Assembly: GCA_002452735.1 (NCBI GenBank)
Contig: DKFD01000009.1
Coordinates: 8,014-72,013 of the forward strand
Direction: 5' to 3'
Length of the DNA: 64,000 nucleotides
Source of the DNA: Patescibacteria group bacterium UBA6805
GTDB taxonomy: Bacteria > Patescibacteriota > Minisyncoccia > Minisyncoccales > Minisyncoccaceae
Part shown: positions 41,428-50,055 of the stretch, one piece after another
How positions within the stretch are numbered: position 1 is the stretch's first letter
Layout: every line of letters starts with the position of its first letter
Made by a program: the position numbers and the translations under genes
Notes under the pieces: generated by a model
What the model saw: only the letters and a program-made list of their open reading frames with translations
Told to the model about the DNA's origin: nothing
The model's database searches: none

Positions 41428-42051
41428 ATGGAAACTTCGGGAAAATTCATCGTTTTGGAAGGTATCGACGGGTGCGGCAAGGGAACTCAGATGAAATTGT
41501 TGTCTGAGTTTTTAATTAAAAAAGGGCGTGTTATGGAGAAGAAAAAGTATCCTGAATACGGCCAGCCCATCGGCGACCTCATCCATGACTTTCTTTACAG
41601 GCGAGTTGATTTGAATCCGATTACGCAAATCCTGTTATATGTTGCCGACCACTTCAAAGACAAGGAATATATACAAGACTGCGTTAAAAATGGTAAGATA
41701 TTATTGGCCGACCGGTATTACACCTCCACGCTTGTTTATCAATCATTAAAAGGGGTTCCTTTGGAGAAAATAGTCAAGCTGGGTGAATTGTTCGAAATGC
41801 CGAAGCCGGATTTGAGCATTTTAGTCAGAATATCTCCAGAAACGTCTTTGGAAAGGAAATCCAAGGAAAAGCCTGGGAATCTGGACCGCCATGAAGAGGA
41901 TTTGCAGTTTCAGAAATCCCTGGCCGAAACATACGATAAAATCGTCAAAGAGAATATTTTCTGCCCTTGGGAAACGGTTGACGGAGAAGGGTCGGTTGAA
42001 GAGGTTTTCAATCAAATGGTTTCTTTGCTTGATAAAAAATTAAACATTTAA
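41428..42051 (+). CDS. tmk: Thymidylate kinase
   Basis: A 207-residue kinase that phosphorylates dTMP. Walker A is EGIDGCGKGT. Others are the DR(Y/H) motif in LLADRYYTSTLVYQ and a short lid with ERKSKEKPGNLDRHE. The ATG at 41428 is chosen because an upstream in-frame start would lie deep inside dcd. It lies two bases after dcd. Confidence 0.92.
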   Translation: METSGKFIVLEGIDGCGKGTQMKLLSEFLIKKGRVMEKKKYPEYGQPIGDLIHDFLYRRVDLNPITQILLYVADHFKDKEYIQDCVKNGKILLADRYYTSTLVYQSLKGVPLEKIVKLGELFEMPKPDLSILVRISPETSLERKSKEKPGNLDRHEEDLQFQKSLAETYDKIVKENIFCPWETVDGEGSVEEVFNQMVSLLDKKLNI

Positions 42052-42054
42052 GCT

Positions 42055-42723
42055 ATGGCTAAAAAATCCGTAAACGAATACATTGACCAGACCAACATAA
42101 GGAAAGACGCCGCCAGGCAGGATATTCTTAACACCTGCCAAGAAGCCAAAAAATACAAATTCAGGGGAGTTTGCATCAGGCCTAAATGGGTCAAGACAGT
42201 GGCCGGGGAACTCAAAAGAACCGGCATCAAGGTGGTGGTTCTCATAGACGACCCTATTGGTTTGAGCGAGCATGGGGAAAGAGTCAAAATTTGCAAAAAA
42301 GCCAAGGCGGATGGAGCAAACGAACTGGACGCAGTGGCTTCCCTTCCTGACATTAAAATGGAAAGATGGGAAAAAATTGAAAAGGATTTGAAGGAGATAT
42401 GCAAAATCCTTCCCGTTAAAGTGATAATCGGAAGCGGGTATTTGACTGACGAGGAAATAGCCATGGTCTCTTCTATAGTCAAGACAGCCGGGGCCATCTG
42501 CGTCAAGACAGCCACGGACAAAGACCCGCTGGAGAACAGGGAGCTGAAAGAAAAAGCCAGGCATTTGAAAATAATGAGGAAGAACGCTCCGGGATTACTG
42601 ATTAAAGCGTCCGGTAAAATTCAATCCTTGAAAGACCTTAATCAAATGGTCAAGGCCGGAGCTGACATCATCGGCACCAGCCAGGGGGTTAAAATAATGA
42701 AACAAGCTAAAAAATATGTTTAA
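42055..42723 (+). CDS. deoC: Deoxyribose-phosphate aldolase
   Basis: A 222-residue class I aldolase that cleaves 2-deoxyribose-5-phosphate to glyceraldehyde-3-phosphate and acetaldehyde. The Schiff-base Lys lies in ICVKTATDKD, with the second active-site Lys in LIKASGKIQ. FRGVCIRPKW and IIGSGYLTDEE are family segments. It sits with dcd and tmk, so deoxynucleotide salvage and synthesis genes are grouped. The 3' end overlaps gatB by 8 bases. Confidence 0.92.
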   Translation: MAKKSVNEYIDQTNIRKDAARQDILNTCQEAKKYKFRGVCIRPKWVKTVAGELKRTGIKVVVLIDDPIGLSEHGERVKICKKAKADGANELDAVASLPDIKMERWEKIEKDLKEICKILPVKVIIGSGYLTDEEIAMVSSIVKTAGAICVKTATDKDPLENRELKEKARHLKIMRKNAPGLLIKASGKIQSLKDLNQMVKAGADIIGTSQGVKIMKQAKKYV

Positions 42724-44182
42724 AACAACCATTGGTTTGGAAATACATTTTGAGGCCAAGACCCGGTCAAAGATGTTTTGCTCCTGTCCCAATGAAGAGT
42801 GGAATGCCCTGGAAGAAAAACCCAACACCAACATCTGTCCCATTTGCACGGGCCAGCCGGGAACCTTGCCTGTCATCAACGAAGAGGCGATTAATAAAAT
42901 AATCATGACCGGATTGGCTTTGAACTGCGAGATTGCTCTGGAATCCAAGTTTGACCGCAAAAACTATTTCTATCCCGATTTGCCCAAGGGGTATCAGATT
43001 TCCCAGTACGATTTGCCTTTGTGCAAGAATGGATATCTGGACATTGCTTTGGACAGCGGAGAAACCAAAAGAATCAGGATAAACAGGGTGCACATGGAAG
43101 AAGACACGGGAAAGCTTTGCCACGCTGACGGAAAAACCCTGGTTGATTTTAACCGAGCCGGGGTTCCTTTGATGGAGCTGGTGACCGAGCCGGACATCAG
43201 CTCGGCCGAAGAAGCCAAGAAGTTCTGCCAGGAATTGCAGCTGATTTTAAAATATCTTGATGTGTCCGGGGCCAACATGGAAAAAGGCCAGATGCGCTGC
43301 GAGGTCAATATTTCCTTGAGTAAAAGCGACAAGCTGGGTACGAAAGTGGAAATCAAGAATCTCAACTCCTTTAAAACACTGGAAAAATCCATAGAGCATG
43401 AGATTAAAAGGCAGTCGGAGTTGTTGTCCAAAGGAGAGAAGGTTGTTCAAGAGACGATGGGCTGGGACGATGCCAAGGGCATTACCGTCAGCCAAAGGGA
43501 AAAAGAAAGCGCCCACGAATACAGGTATTTCCCGGACCCGGATTTGCCTCCCCTGGTTATCACTCCCGAAAAGATAGATTTGATTAAAAGCCGCATGCCC
43601 GAGCTGCCTGACAACAAAAGAAAAAGGTTTAAGGAAGAATACTCCCTGGAAGACCCGGAGATTTTCATCAGAGATCCCGTTCTGGGAGAGTATTTCGAGA
43701 AAGCTGTTTCCGAGTCGTATTGCTGGGCCGAGGAGACGAGTTGCAATAAAGACAAAAAAGAAATAGCCAGAATTTGCGCCAATTACCTGACTACCGACCT
43801 GCAATACCTTTTGAAGAACGAGCCCGGGGCGGTTATTGAGAAGAAGATTACTCCGGAAAACTTCGGAGAGTTCGTCTGCCTTATCGCCGACGATAAAATA
43901 TCCAGTAAAATCGCCAAGATTGTCCTGGAAGAAATGTATAATACCGGAAAAGACCCTTCGCATATAATTGAGGACAGGGGACTGGTGGAGATTAAAGACG
44001 AAGTGGAGATTGAGAAAATTGTCAAGGAAGTTGTTGAGGAAAATCAGAAAGCTGTCGAGGACTACAAAAAAGGCAAAGAGAACAGCTTTACTTTTCTGGT
44101 GGGACAGGTCATGGCCAAGTCAAAAGGCAAAGCCAATCCGCAGAAGGCGGGGGAGATGCTGAAGAAAGAGTTGGGGAGTTAG
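42716..44182 (+). CDS. gatB: Aspartyl/glutamyl-tRNA amidotransferase subunit B
   Basis: A 488-residue tRNA-binding subunit of GatCAB. It has the N-terminal GatB core (TTIGLEIHFEAKTRSKMFCSC, NTNICPICTGQPG, with four cysteines that can bind zinc), RVHMEEDTGKLCHA, VDFNRAGVPLMELVTEPD, and a C-terminal YqeY-like helical tail (FLVGQVMAKSKGKANPQKAGEMLKKEL). It is 12 kb from gatC and gatA. Confidence 0.96.
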   Translation: MFKTTIGLEIHFEAKTRSKMFCSCPNEEWNALEEKPNTNICPICTGQPGTLPVINEEAINKIIMTGLALNCEIALESKFDRKNYFYPDLPKGYQISQYDLPLCKNGYLDIALDSGETKRIRINRVHMEEDTGKLCHADGKTLVDFNRAGVPLMELVTEPDISSAEEAKKFCQELQLILKYLDVSGANMEKGQMRCEVNISLSKSDKLGTKVEIKNLNSFKTLEKSIEHEIKRQSELLSKGEKVVQETMGWDDAKGITVSQREKESAHEYRYFPDPDLPPLVITPEKIDLIKSRMPELPDNKRKRFKEEYSLEDPEIFIRDPVLGEYFEKAVSESYCWAEETSCNKDKKEIARICANYLTTDLQYLLKNEPGAVIEKKITPENFGEFVCLIADDKISSKIAKIVLEEMYNTGKDPSHIIEDRGLVEIKDEVEIEKIVKEVVEENQKAVEDYKKGKENSFTFLVGQVMAKSKGKANPQKAGEMLKKELGS

Positions 44183-44267
44183 ATTTGAATTTTGGCGTTA
44201 GAGCCACGTGAGATATTGTCGAGACTGGTTATGGTAAAAATTATCCCGAATTAAGAAAAATCAACTA

Positions 44268-44296
44268 TTGACTTTTCTTTTGATTTGGCGTAAAGC
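44268..44296 (+). promoter_or_regulatory. Possible promoter
   Basis: TTGACT (44268-44273), a 17-base spacer and a poor -10 TAAAGC (44291-44296), upstream of the P-loop gene. A strong ribosome-binding site, AAAGGAGG (44300-44307), follows. Confidence 0.35.
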
Positions 44297-44320
44297 CGAA
44301 AAAGGAGGTTGTACCTTTCC

Positions 44321-44890
44321 ATGAGAATAAACATTGCTATTGCCGGAGGCCCTTGCACCGGAAAATCAACGCTGGCCGCGGCATTGTTCGCAGAATTGAA
44401 AGTAAGAGGGCTTGACTATGACCTCATAACCGAGGAGTCAAGAAAGCTTAAAAAAGAATTCGGACACTTCCGCAGTCCCTTTGAAAGGTTCTACATGTGG
44501 AGGCAGCAGGAAAGAGAAGAATTGCGCTCTAGCGCCTTGGACGGTTTCATAACCGACACCGCCCTGTTTCATTTCTATGTCCAGGCCAGAATTTATGCTT
44601 CCGAGCCAAGAGATTTATTGGCCGTCAGAGAGCTCTTCCGAATGTGTTTGGAAATAGAGAATCGCTATCAACTGGTGGTTATTGCCAGAAATCCCTGCGA
44701 GATTCCCTACAAAACAGATTGCAGTAGAAGCGCAGAAGAAAACATGGCCAAGAAAAAACATCACATGATTGTGTCTTTTGTCGAGCATTTCTGGCCGGAC
44801 AAGCTGCTTTTTATCGAAGGAGAACAAAGGGAAAGGATGGCCCGGGTCCTTGAAAAGATGGGAGCAATGCGCAGAGAAGCGGGAAGATAA
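44321..44890 (+). CDS. P-loop ATPase/kinase-like protein
   Basis: A 189-residue P-loop protein: Walker A GGPCTGKST (9-17), a lid-like LITEESRKLKKEF, and FITDTALFHFYVQARIYA. The layout recalls the AAA_28/NadR-type nucleotide-binding domain, which often phosphorylates small molecules. The ATG at 44321 is 12 bases after an AAAGGAGG site; an earlier TTG would be too close to it. It converges on the miaB-miaA gene. The substrate is unknown. Confidence 0.65.
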   Translation: MRINIAIAGGPCTGKSTLAAALFAELKVRGLDYDLITEESRKLKKEFGHFRSPFERFYMWRQQEREELRSSALDGFITDTALFHFYVQARIYASEPRDLLAVRELFRMCLEIENRYQLVVIARNPCEIPYKTDCSRSAEENMAKKKHHMIVSFVEHFWPDKLLFIEGEQRERMARVLEKMGAMRREAGR

Positions 44891-44902
44891 CTTCACCGCT
44901 TT

Positions 44903-47020
44903 TTATTTTACAAACTTTTTTACCAGCTTCTCGGTTTGTTCTCGGCCCTTAACCCACTTGACCTTCTCTTTTTTGAACCAGGTTATCTGCCTTTTGGCGA
45001 ACTTCAGGGTATTGGAGATAATGTCTTGCTTAATCTTTTCTTTGGTTTTGTTTTCCTTCCATTCGGCGTAGCCAATGGTGTTTAGGGCCGGATTCTTTTT
45101 GCCATATTTTAATAACAATTTTCCGGCTTCCTCTTCCAATCCTTTCTTAAGCATTTGTTCGGTTCTCTTTTCAATGTTTCTTTTTAATTCTTCGCTTGTC
45201 TTCTTGATACCTATTTGCAAAACATCGAACAAAGGCTCCTGTTTTAATCTTTGTTTGGAAAAAGCCTTGCCTGACAAAAGGCAGACCTCTATGGCCCTGA
45301 CCAATCTTCTTTTGTTGTTTTTATCAATCGATTGAGCGCCTTTTTTGTCCAGCTTCCTGTAAATCAAATATAATTCTTTCGCTGTTTTCTTCTCCAGCTC
45401 CTTTCTCATCTTCTTGTCCGGCCTGATCTTGGGGAAATCAAGGTTGTCCGCTATTGCCTTGACGTACAATCCCGTGCCTCCGACGAGAATGGGCAGTTTT
45501 CCCTTTTCTGCTATTTCTTTGATCGCTTCCAGAGCTTTTTCTTTATACAAAGCAACATTAAAATCCTGGTTCAAAGAAACAACATCTATTAAATGGTGAG
45601 GGTATTTGGGCTTGGCAGTGCCAATGTCCATTTCTTTATAAACCATTCTTGAGTCGGCGGAAACCAGCTCTCCGTTGAACTTCTTGGCCAGGCTGACGGC
45701 CAAATCTGTTTTTCCCGAAGCAGTGGGGCCGAGAATGACAAGCAATTTGTCTTTCATCAAATCTCCTTCCAGTCCCATGGCCGCAGCTTTTCTCACCTTG
45801 ACCTTGACGAATCGGCCGATGAGGTTTTCATTTCCTTTGAACCTGATTGTTTTGTAATGCCTTGTCTTGCCCAGCAGATATTCTTTGTTCTTTTCCATTG
45901 CCAGGACTTCGACTGTCTGGCTTAAGAAGTTTCTGTTTCTTAAAAGGGCTGTTTTGTCCAATAATTTAACCAGTGTCTTCTCCCTGGCTTTTTTCTCTTT
46001 CTTGGCTACGTCGTCCTCCATTTTCTCAAAGCACAAGGACTGGGGTCGGGGAGAGTATTGGGAAATGTAGGCCATGTCGAACCCGACCTTTTTCATGGCT
46101 TTTTTGGTGTTTTCAAAGGCCTGTTTCGTCTCTTTGGGAAAGCCCACAATAATGTCCGTGGATATGGCCAATTCCTTGTCCAGACCCTGTTTTTTGGCCT
46201 TAAATTCGCTTCTCAGGGCCTTTATGAGCCTCAAATAGCTGTTTATGGTATACGGCCTGTTCATGCGCCTTAAAACCCCGTTATCCCCGGATTGGAGGGG
46301 CAGATTCAGATAGGGCGTAATCTTGGGGCTTTGGGCCAGGGCTTTGACCATTTTCAAGGAGAAGTCCTTGGGATGGGGGCTGGTGAACCTGAGCCAGAAC
46401 TTTCCCTCAATTTTATCTATCTGTTTTATCAGCTCAATAAAATCTATTTTGGAATCAACAGGGGAGCGGTAGTCGTTGACGTTTTCCCCCAAGAGCCAGA
46501 TTTCCTTGTATCCTTTCTCAATCAACTCCTTGATTTCTTTTAATATGTCTTTGTGGCTTCTGGAAACCAGTCTGCCCCTGGCATACGGAACGGCGCAGTA
46601 AGTGCAGAAATTGCTGCAGCCGAAAGAAATGGGGACGTGAGCCAGAAAAGAACTCTCGTAACGCGGCTTGACGGAAAGATAGTCTTTCTTGATTTTCGCT
46701 TTCTTTTTTAACAGTTCCGGTAGTTTGTACAAATCGGTTTTGTCCACGATAAAGTCGAAGAAAGAAGACATTTTTGCTCTGTCCGGCTTTAAGACGCATC
46801 CGGTCAGGATTGTTTTTGCTTTTGAATTATTGAATTGAGGGGCGAGTCCGTAAACTCTGTCCACGGCCGATTGCCTGACCGAGCACATGTTGACAACAAT
46901 TAAATCCGCTTTCGTCATCCCGGAAGCTTTGACATATCCCAAGGCTTCTAGAACCGTCCTGATCCTTTCCGAATCAGACTTGTTCATCTGACAGCCGAAA
47001 GTGATGATGTGGTATTTCAT
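44903..47020 (-). CDS. miaB-miaA: MiaB-MiaA fusion: methylthiotransferase and tRNA dimethylallyltransferase
   Basis: A 705-residue fused enzyme for ms2i6A at tRNA position 37. Residues 1-420 are MiaB: first cluster cysteines 10, 46 and 75; radical-SAM motif CSNFCTYC (135, 139, 142); and a C-terminal TRAM domain. Residues 422-705 are MiaA: P-loop LGPTASGKTDLA, VSADSRMVYKEMDIGTAKP, GGTGLYVKAI and a C-terminal RQITWFKK segment. MiaA adds the isopentenyl group, then MiaB methylthiolates it, so consecutive steps are in one chain. The joint is Met422, preceded by an internal AAGGAG site, so free MiaA could also be made. Confidence 0.93.
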   Translation of the reverse strand: MKYHIITFGCQMNKSDSERIRTVLEALGYVKASGMTKADLIVVNMCSVRQSAVDRVYGLAPQFNNSKAKTILTGCVLKPDRAKMSSFFDFIVDKTDLYKLPELLKKKAKIKKDYLSVKPRYESSFLAHVPISFGCSNFCTYCAVPYARGRLVSRSHKDILKEIKELIEKGYKEIWLLGENVNDYRSPVDSKIDFIELIKQIDKIEGKFWLRFTSPHPKDFSLKMVKALAQSPKITPYLNLPLQSGDNGVLRRMNRPYTINSYLRLIKALRSEFKAKKQGLDKELAISTDIIVGFPKETKQAFENTKKAMKKVGFDMAYISQYSPRPQSLCFEKMEDDVAKKEKKAREKTLVKLLDKTALLRNRNFLSQTVEVLAMEKNKEYLLGKTRHYKTIRFKGNENLIGRFVKVKVRKAAAMGLEGDLMKDKLLVILGPTASGKTDLAVSLAKKFNGELVSADSRMVYKEMDIGTAKPKYPHHLIDVVSLNQDFNVALYKEKALEAIKEIAEKGKLPILVGGTGLYVKAIADNLDFPKIRPDKKMRKELEKKTAKELYLIYRKLDKKGAQSIDKNNKRRLVRAIEVCLLSGKAFSKQRLKQEPLFDVLQIGIKKTSEELKRNIEKRTEQMLKKGLEEEAGKLLLKYGKKNPALNTIGYAEWKENKTKEKIKQDIISNTLKFAKRQITWFKKEKVKWVKGREQTEKLVKKFVK
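45763..45768 (-). promoter_or_regulatory. Internal ribosome-binding site at the MiaB/MiaA joint
   Basis: On the minus strand AAGGAG, then five bases, then the ATG of Met422 (45757-45755). The spacing is ideal and the following residues (MKDKLLVILGP) are a normal MiaA start. It may be the old miaA start, now inside a fused frame. Confidence 0.6.
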
Positions 47021-47025
47021 TTAAA

Positions 47026-48345
47026 TTATTGAGCGGTATTGCTTGTCGTATTTGTTTGAGGATTGACCTCCTGTTGATTTTGAGTAGCGGCACCCGTGCT
47101 GGCGCAGGTTTTTTTGCAGGTTCCCCTGATGCCCAATATGTTTTCACCCGGAGGGCATAAGGTTAATCCGCTGCAGCAAACCCTGTTTTCGTTTCCCGGA
47201 TAAACAGGAATGCTTTCTCCCTCTTTAACGCAGGCCGCGCAGGCACCCTTATAGGCAACGCTGGTTCCGGCTTTTACCGCTTCGCAAACGCTTTCATAGT
47301 CCTTGCCGTCCTGGCCGCAAACCGGATTGGCTGCTTCAAGGCAAGGCACATCCGCTCTGTTGACGTTGTTGATTATCCGGCTCTGGACGCCGTCAATGAT
47401 GTTTTTCGATTCCGAAGAAATCTGCAGAGTATTGAGCCCGGTTATTACCTTGTTGAAATCAACCTCGTTTCCCGATAAAATCTGGGCGGCGAAGTCGTTT
47501 AGCTTCTGGGCGTCTTCCGCAGAAATATCTTTCAGTTGACTGAGAACTTCCTGGTTTTCGCCGATTATCTTCTGGGCGAAATCTTGGACGAGTATTTTCT
47601 GGTAAACCTTGTTTTCTGTTATCGCGGTTGCATATTCTCTGATTTTTTTCATGTCCTCCGCCGTTAAAGTGGAATCGTTGATTTTCTCGCTGATTGCCTC
47701 CTGCTCAATTTCTAAGATAACTTTTTTTTCATTCTCGTTGGAAAGCTTTTCCTCCATTTTCTTTAAGATTTCTATTGTTTTCATTCCAACCGCTTCCCGG
47801 TTTTGCAGGTTTGTCTGAATCTGCACTTTAACCTGCGCCGGTTCAGCCACCCTGAAAGACGTGGCGGTCAGATTCTCCAGCACCCTATCCCTGACCTCCT
47901 GGATTTTTTCCTTGCTTGTAATTTTGTTTTCTATGTTGTCCAAAACATTTTGATGGAGGAAATTGCTTTCCGTTATTCTGCTCAGCAGAGCCTCGTTGTC
48001 AGTATTGCCTTTTTTAAGAGTGGCGGCGTATTCGGTTAAACGCTCGGTTTCCTTTTTATAGTTTTCCAGGGCCCTGCTGACGGCCTGCTCGTTATCGGGT
48101 TTATTTTCCGCCACTGCGCTCGCTTCAGCCAGCTTCTGATTGACGAATTCAAGCCTTAATTCCGCTTTTTTGATCGGGTCGAAAGTCAGGAACATCTGCA
48201 CCTCCCGGCCGATATCTTTCAAGAAATACAGCGGACTGGTGGGAAGGAGGGAGGGAGAGGGAACGTTTAAATCCGTGCCCTGGGCAGAAACAAAACTCAG
48301 GGAAAAGAAGAGCACCAAAAAACAAATTAATATTTTTTTCTTCAT
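47026..48345 (-). CDS. Secreted protein with DUF5667-like and Kazal-type domains
   Basis: A 439-residue exported protein with a signal peptide (ILICFLVLFFSLSFVSAQG). Residues about 35-130 (PTSPLYFLKDIGREVQMFLTFDP and onward) match the DUF5667-type helical domain found in CPR and actinobacteria. A long helical middle (about 130-330) follows. Residues 335-369 form a Kazal-like module: PVCGQDGKDYESVCEA, then AGTSVAYKGAC. A second cysteine-rich part (371-414) follows, then a Gln/Asn/Thr-rich tail. Kazal modules inhibit serine proteases, so a protective role against host or environmental proteases is possible. Only six bases separate it from miaB-miaA. Confidence 0.8.
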   Translation of the reverse strand: MKKKILICFLVLFFSLSFVSAQGTDLNVPSPSLLPTSPLYFLKDIGREVQMFLTFDPIKKAELRLEFVNQKLAEASAVAENKPDNEQAVSRALENYKKETERLTEYAATLKKGNTDNEALLSRITESNFLHQNVLDNIENKITSKEKIQEVRDRVLENLTATSFRVAEPAQVKVQIQTNLQNREAVGMKTIEILKKMEEKLSNENEKKVILEIEQEAISEKINDSTLTAEDMKKIREYATAITENKVYQKILVQDFAQKIIGENQEVLSQLKDISAEDAQKLNDFAAQILSGNEVDFNKVITGLNTLQISSESKNIIDGVQSRIINNVNRADVPCLEAANPVCGQDGKDYESVCEAVKAGTSVAYKGACAACVKEGESIPVYPGNENRVCCSGLTLCPPGENILGIRGTCKKTCASTGAATQNQQEVNPQTNTTSNTAQ

Positions 48346-50048
48346 ATGTTTTTATTTATTTTAATTATTTCTTTGAATTTTTCCATTTTCATTTCTCCTA
48401 AATCTCCTTTGCCCCGTTTTCTCACGCTGACGGTTTTGTTTTTCTTTTCTCTTTCTCCGATAATCAGCAGATAAGGGATTTTCTCCATTTCTCCTTCCCT
48501 TATTTTCTTAGAAATGGTTTCTTTTTCATCAGCCACTTCCACTCTGTAATCTTCCAGCCCTTCTTTAATTTCTTTGGCGTATTTGTTGAATTTATCGCTA
48601 ATGGGCAGAATCTTGATTTGGACGGGCGAAAGCCAGAAAGGAAAAGCGCCAGCATAATGTTCAATCAAAACCCCGATGAATCTTTCCAAAGAGCCGTATA
48701 GCGCCCGGTGAATCATGTAGGGTCTTTCTTTTTCTCCTTTTTCGTTGATGAAAAACATCTGGAAGCGGTCAGGCAGATTGAAGTCAACCTGGATAGTGGT
48801 GCACTGCCACTCCCGGCCCAGAGTATCTTTGACTTTGATGTCAATCTTCGGACCATAGAAAACACCTCCGCCCGGGTCAACGCCGTAATCAAGCTTCGCT
48901 TCTTTCAATACTTCTGTCAGCGTCGTTGTCGCTTTTTTCCAGCCCTGTTCAGTGCCGGCATGTTTTTCCGGCCTGGTTGACAAATATATATTATACTCTT
49001 TGAACCCGAATTTCTTTAAAATCTTCAGCCCTTGCTTTAAAAGCTTGGTCAATTCTCCTTTAAGCTGGTCTGTCCGGCACCAGATATGGGCGTCGTCCTG
49101 GGTAAAGCCACGGACTCTGGTCAGTCCGTGCAGAGTGCCTGACCTTTCAAACCTATAAACCGTCCCGAACTCGGCCATTTTCAAGGGAAGCTCCCGATAG
49201 GACCTCTGCTTGGACTTGAATATTTTTACGTGAAAAGGGCAGTTCATGGGTTTTAAAACGAATTTTTCGCCCTCAATGTCAATGGGCGAATAAATATTTT
49301 CCCGATAGTTCTCCCAGTGTCCCGAAGTCTGCCACAAGGAAAGCTTGCCGATATGAGGCGTTTCAACGAAACCGTATCCGTCTTTTATCAATTCCTGATA
49401 AAGATAATCCTTGATAATATTTCTGAGAATTGCTCCTTTGGGAAGCCACAAGGGAAGGCCGGAACCGACTTCGTCGTCAGACATGAAAATGCCCAGTTTT
49501 TCTCCCAGAACCCGGTGGTCTCTTTTTTCCGCTTCCTCTTTCAGCTTAAGATAATCGCTCAGTTCTTTTTCCGTTTTGAAGGCCAGACCGTAGATTCTGG
49601 TAAGCATGGGATTCTTCTCGTCGCCTTGGAAATACGCACCGGCTATTTTCTCCAGCATGAAAGCGCCGGGGTTCAATTCTTTGACAGAGTCAACGTGAGG
49701 CCCCTTGCACAAGTCGATAAAATTACCGGTTTCATAAATGGAAACTTTGTCTTCTTCCAATCCTTTGATAATTTCCAATTTAAAGGGCTGGTCTTTGAAA
49801 ATTTTTTTTGCTTCAACCTTGGATACAATCTTCTTTTTAAAAACCAGGGTTCTTCTCAAGACTTCTTTCATTTTCTTTTCTATCCTCTTGAGGTCTTCTT
49901 TAATAATCGGAATTTTGGTTCTGACGTCGTAATAAAAGCCGTTTTCAACGTCCGGACCTGTTCCGAATTGGGCGTCGGGATAAAGCTCCTTGACGCTGAG
50001 AGCCAGAATGTGGGCGAAAGAATGCCTGATGTTTTGTATTTTTTGCAT
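48342..50048 (-). CDS. thrS: Threonyl-tRNA synthetase without TGS domain
   Basis: A 568-residue class II synthetase. It starts at the editing domain (RHSFAHILALSVKELYP, FIDLCKGPHVD) with no N-terminal TGS domain, so it is about 70 residues shorter than the E. coli enzyme. Core motifs are PMNCPFHVKIFKSKQRSYRE (zinc-site Cys), VYRFERSGTLHGLTRVRGF and HRALYGSLERFIGVLIEHY. The C-terminal anticodon-binding domain is complete. Editing should be intact. Confidence 0.95.
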   Translation of the reverse strand: MQKIQNIRHSFAHILALSVKELYPDAQFGTGPDVENGFYYDVRTKIPIIKEDLKRIEKKMKEVLRRTLVFKKKIVSKVEAKKIFKDQPFKLEIIKGLEEDKVSIYETGNFIDLCKGPHVDSVKELNPGAFMLEKIAGAYFQGDEKNPMLTRIYGLAFKTEKELSDYLKLKEEAEKRDHRVLGEKLGIFMSDDEVGSGLPLWLPKGAILRNIIKDYLYQELIKDGYGFVETPHIGKLSLWQTSGHWENYRENIYSPIDIEGEKFVLKPMNCPFHVKIFKSKQRSYRELPLKMAEFGTVYRFERSGTLHGLTRVRGFTQDDAHIWCRTDQLKGELTKLLKQGLKILKKFGFKEYNIYLSTRPEKHAGTEQGWKKATTTLTEVLKEAKLDYGVDPGGGVFYGPKIDIKVKDTLGREWQCTTIQVDFNLPDRFQMFFINEKGEKERPYMIHRALYGSLERFIGVLIEHYAGAFPFWLSPVQIKILPISDKFNKYAKEIKEGLEDYRVEVADEKETISKKIREGEMEKIPYLLIIGEREKKNKTVSVRKRGKGDLGEMKMEKFKEIIKINKNI

Positions 50049-50055
50049 ATGTTTT

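Noticed and set aside
43247..43963. 238-codon minus-strand frame opposite gatB
   Set aside because: It is a shadow of the conserved gatB sequence with no start signal and no family resemblance.
44183..44308. Small gene or RNA between gatB and the P-loop gene
   Set aside because: No open frame of useful length and no hairpin with a T run; only a weak promoter is visible.
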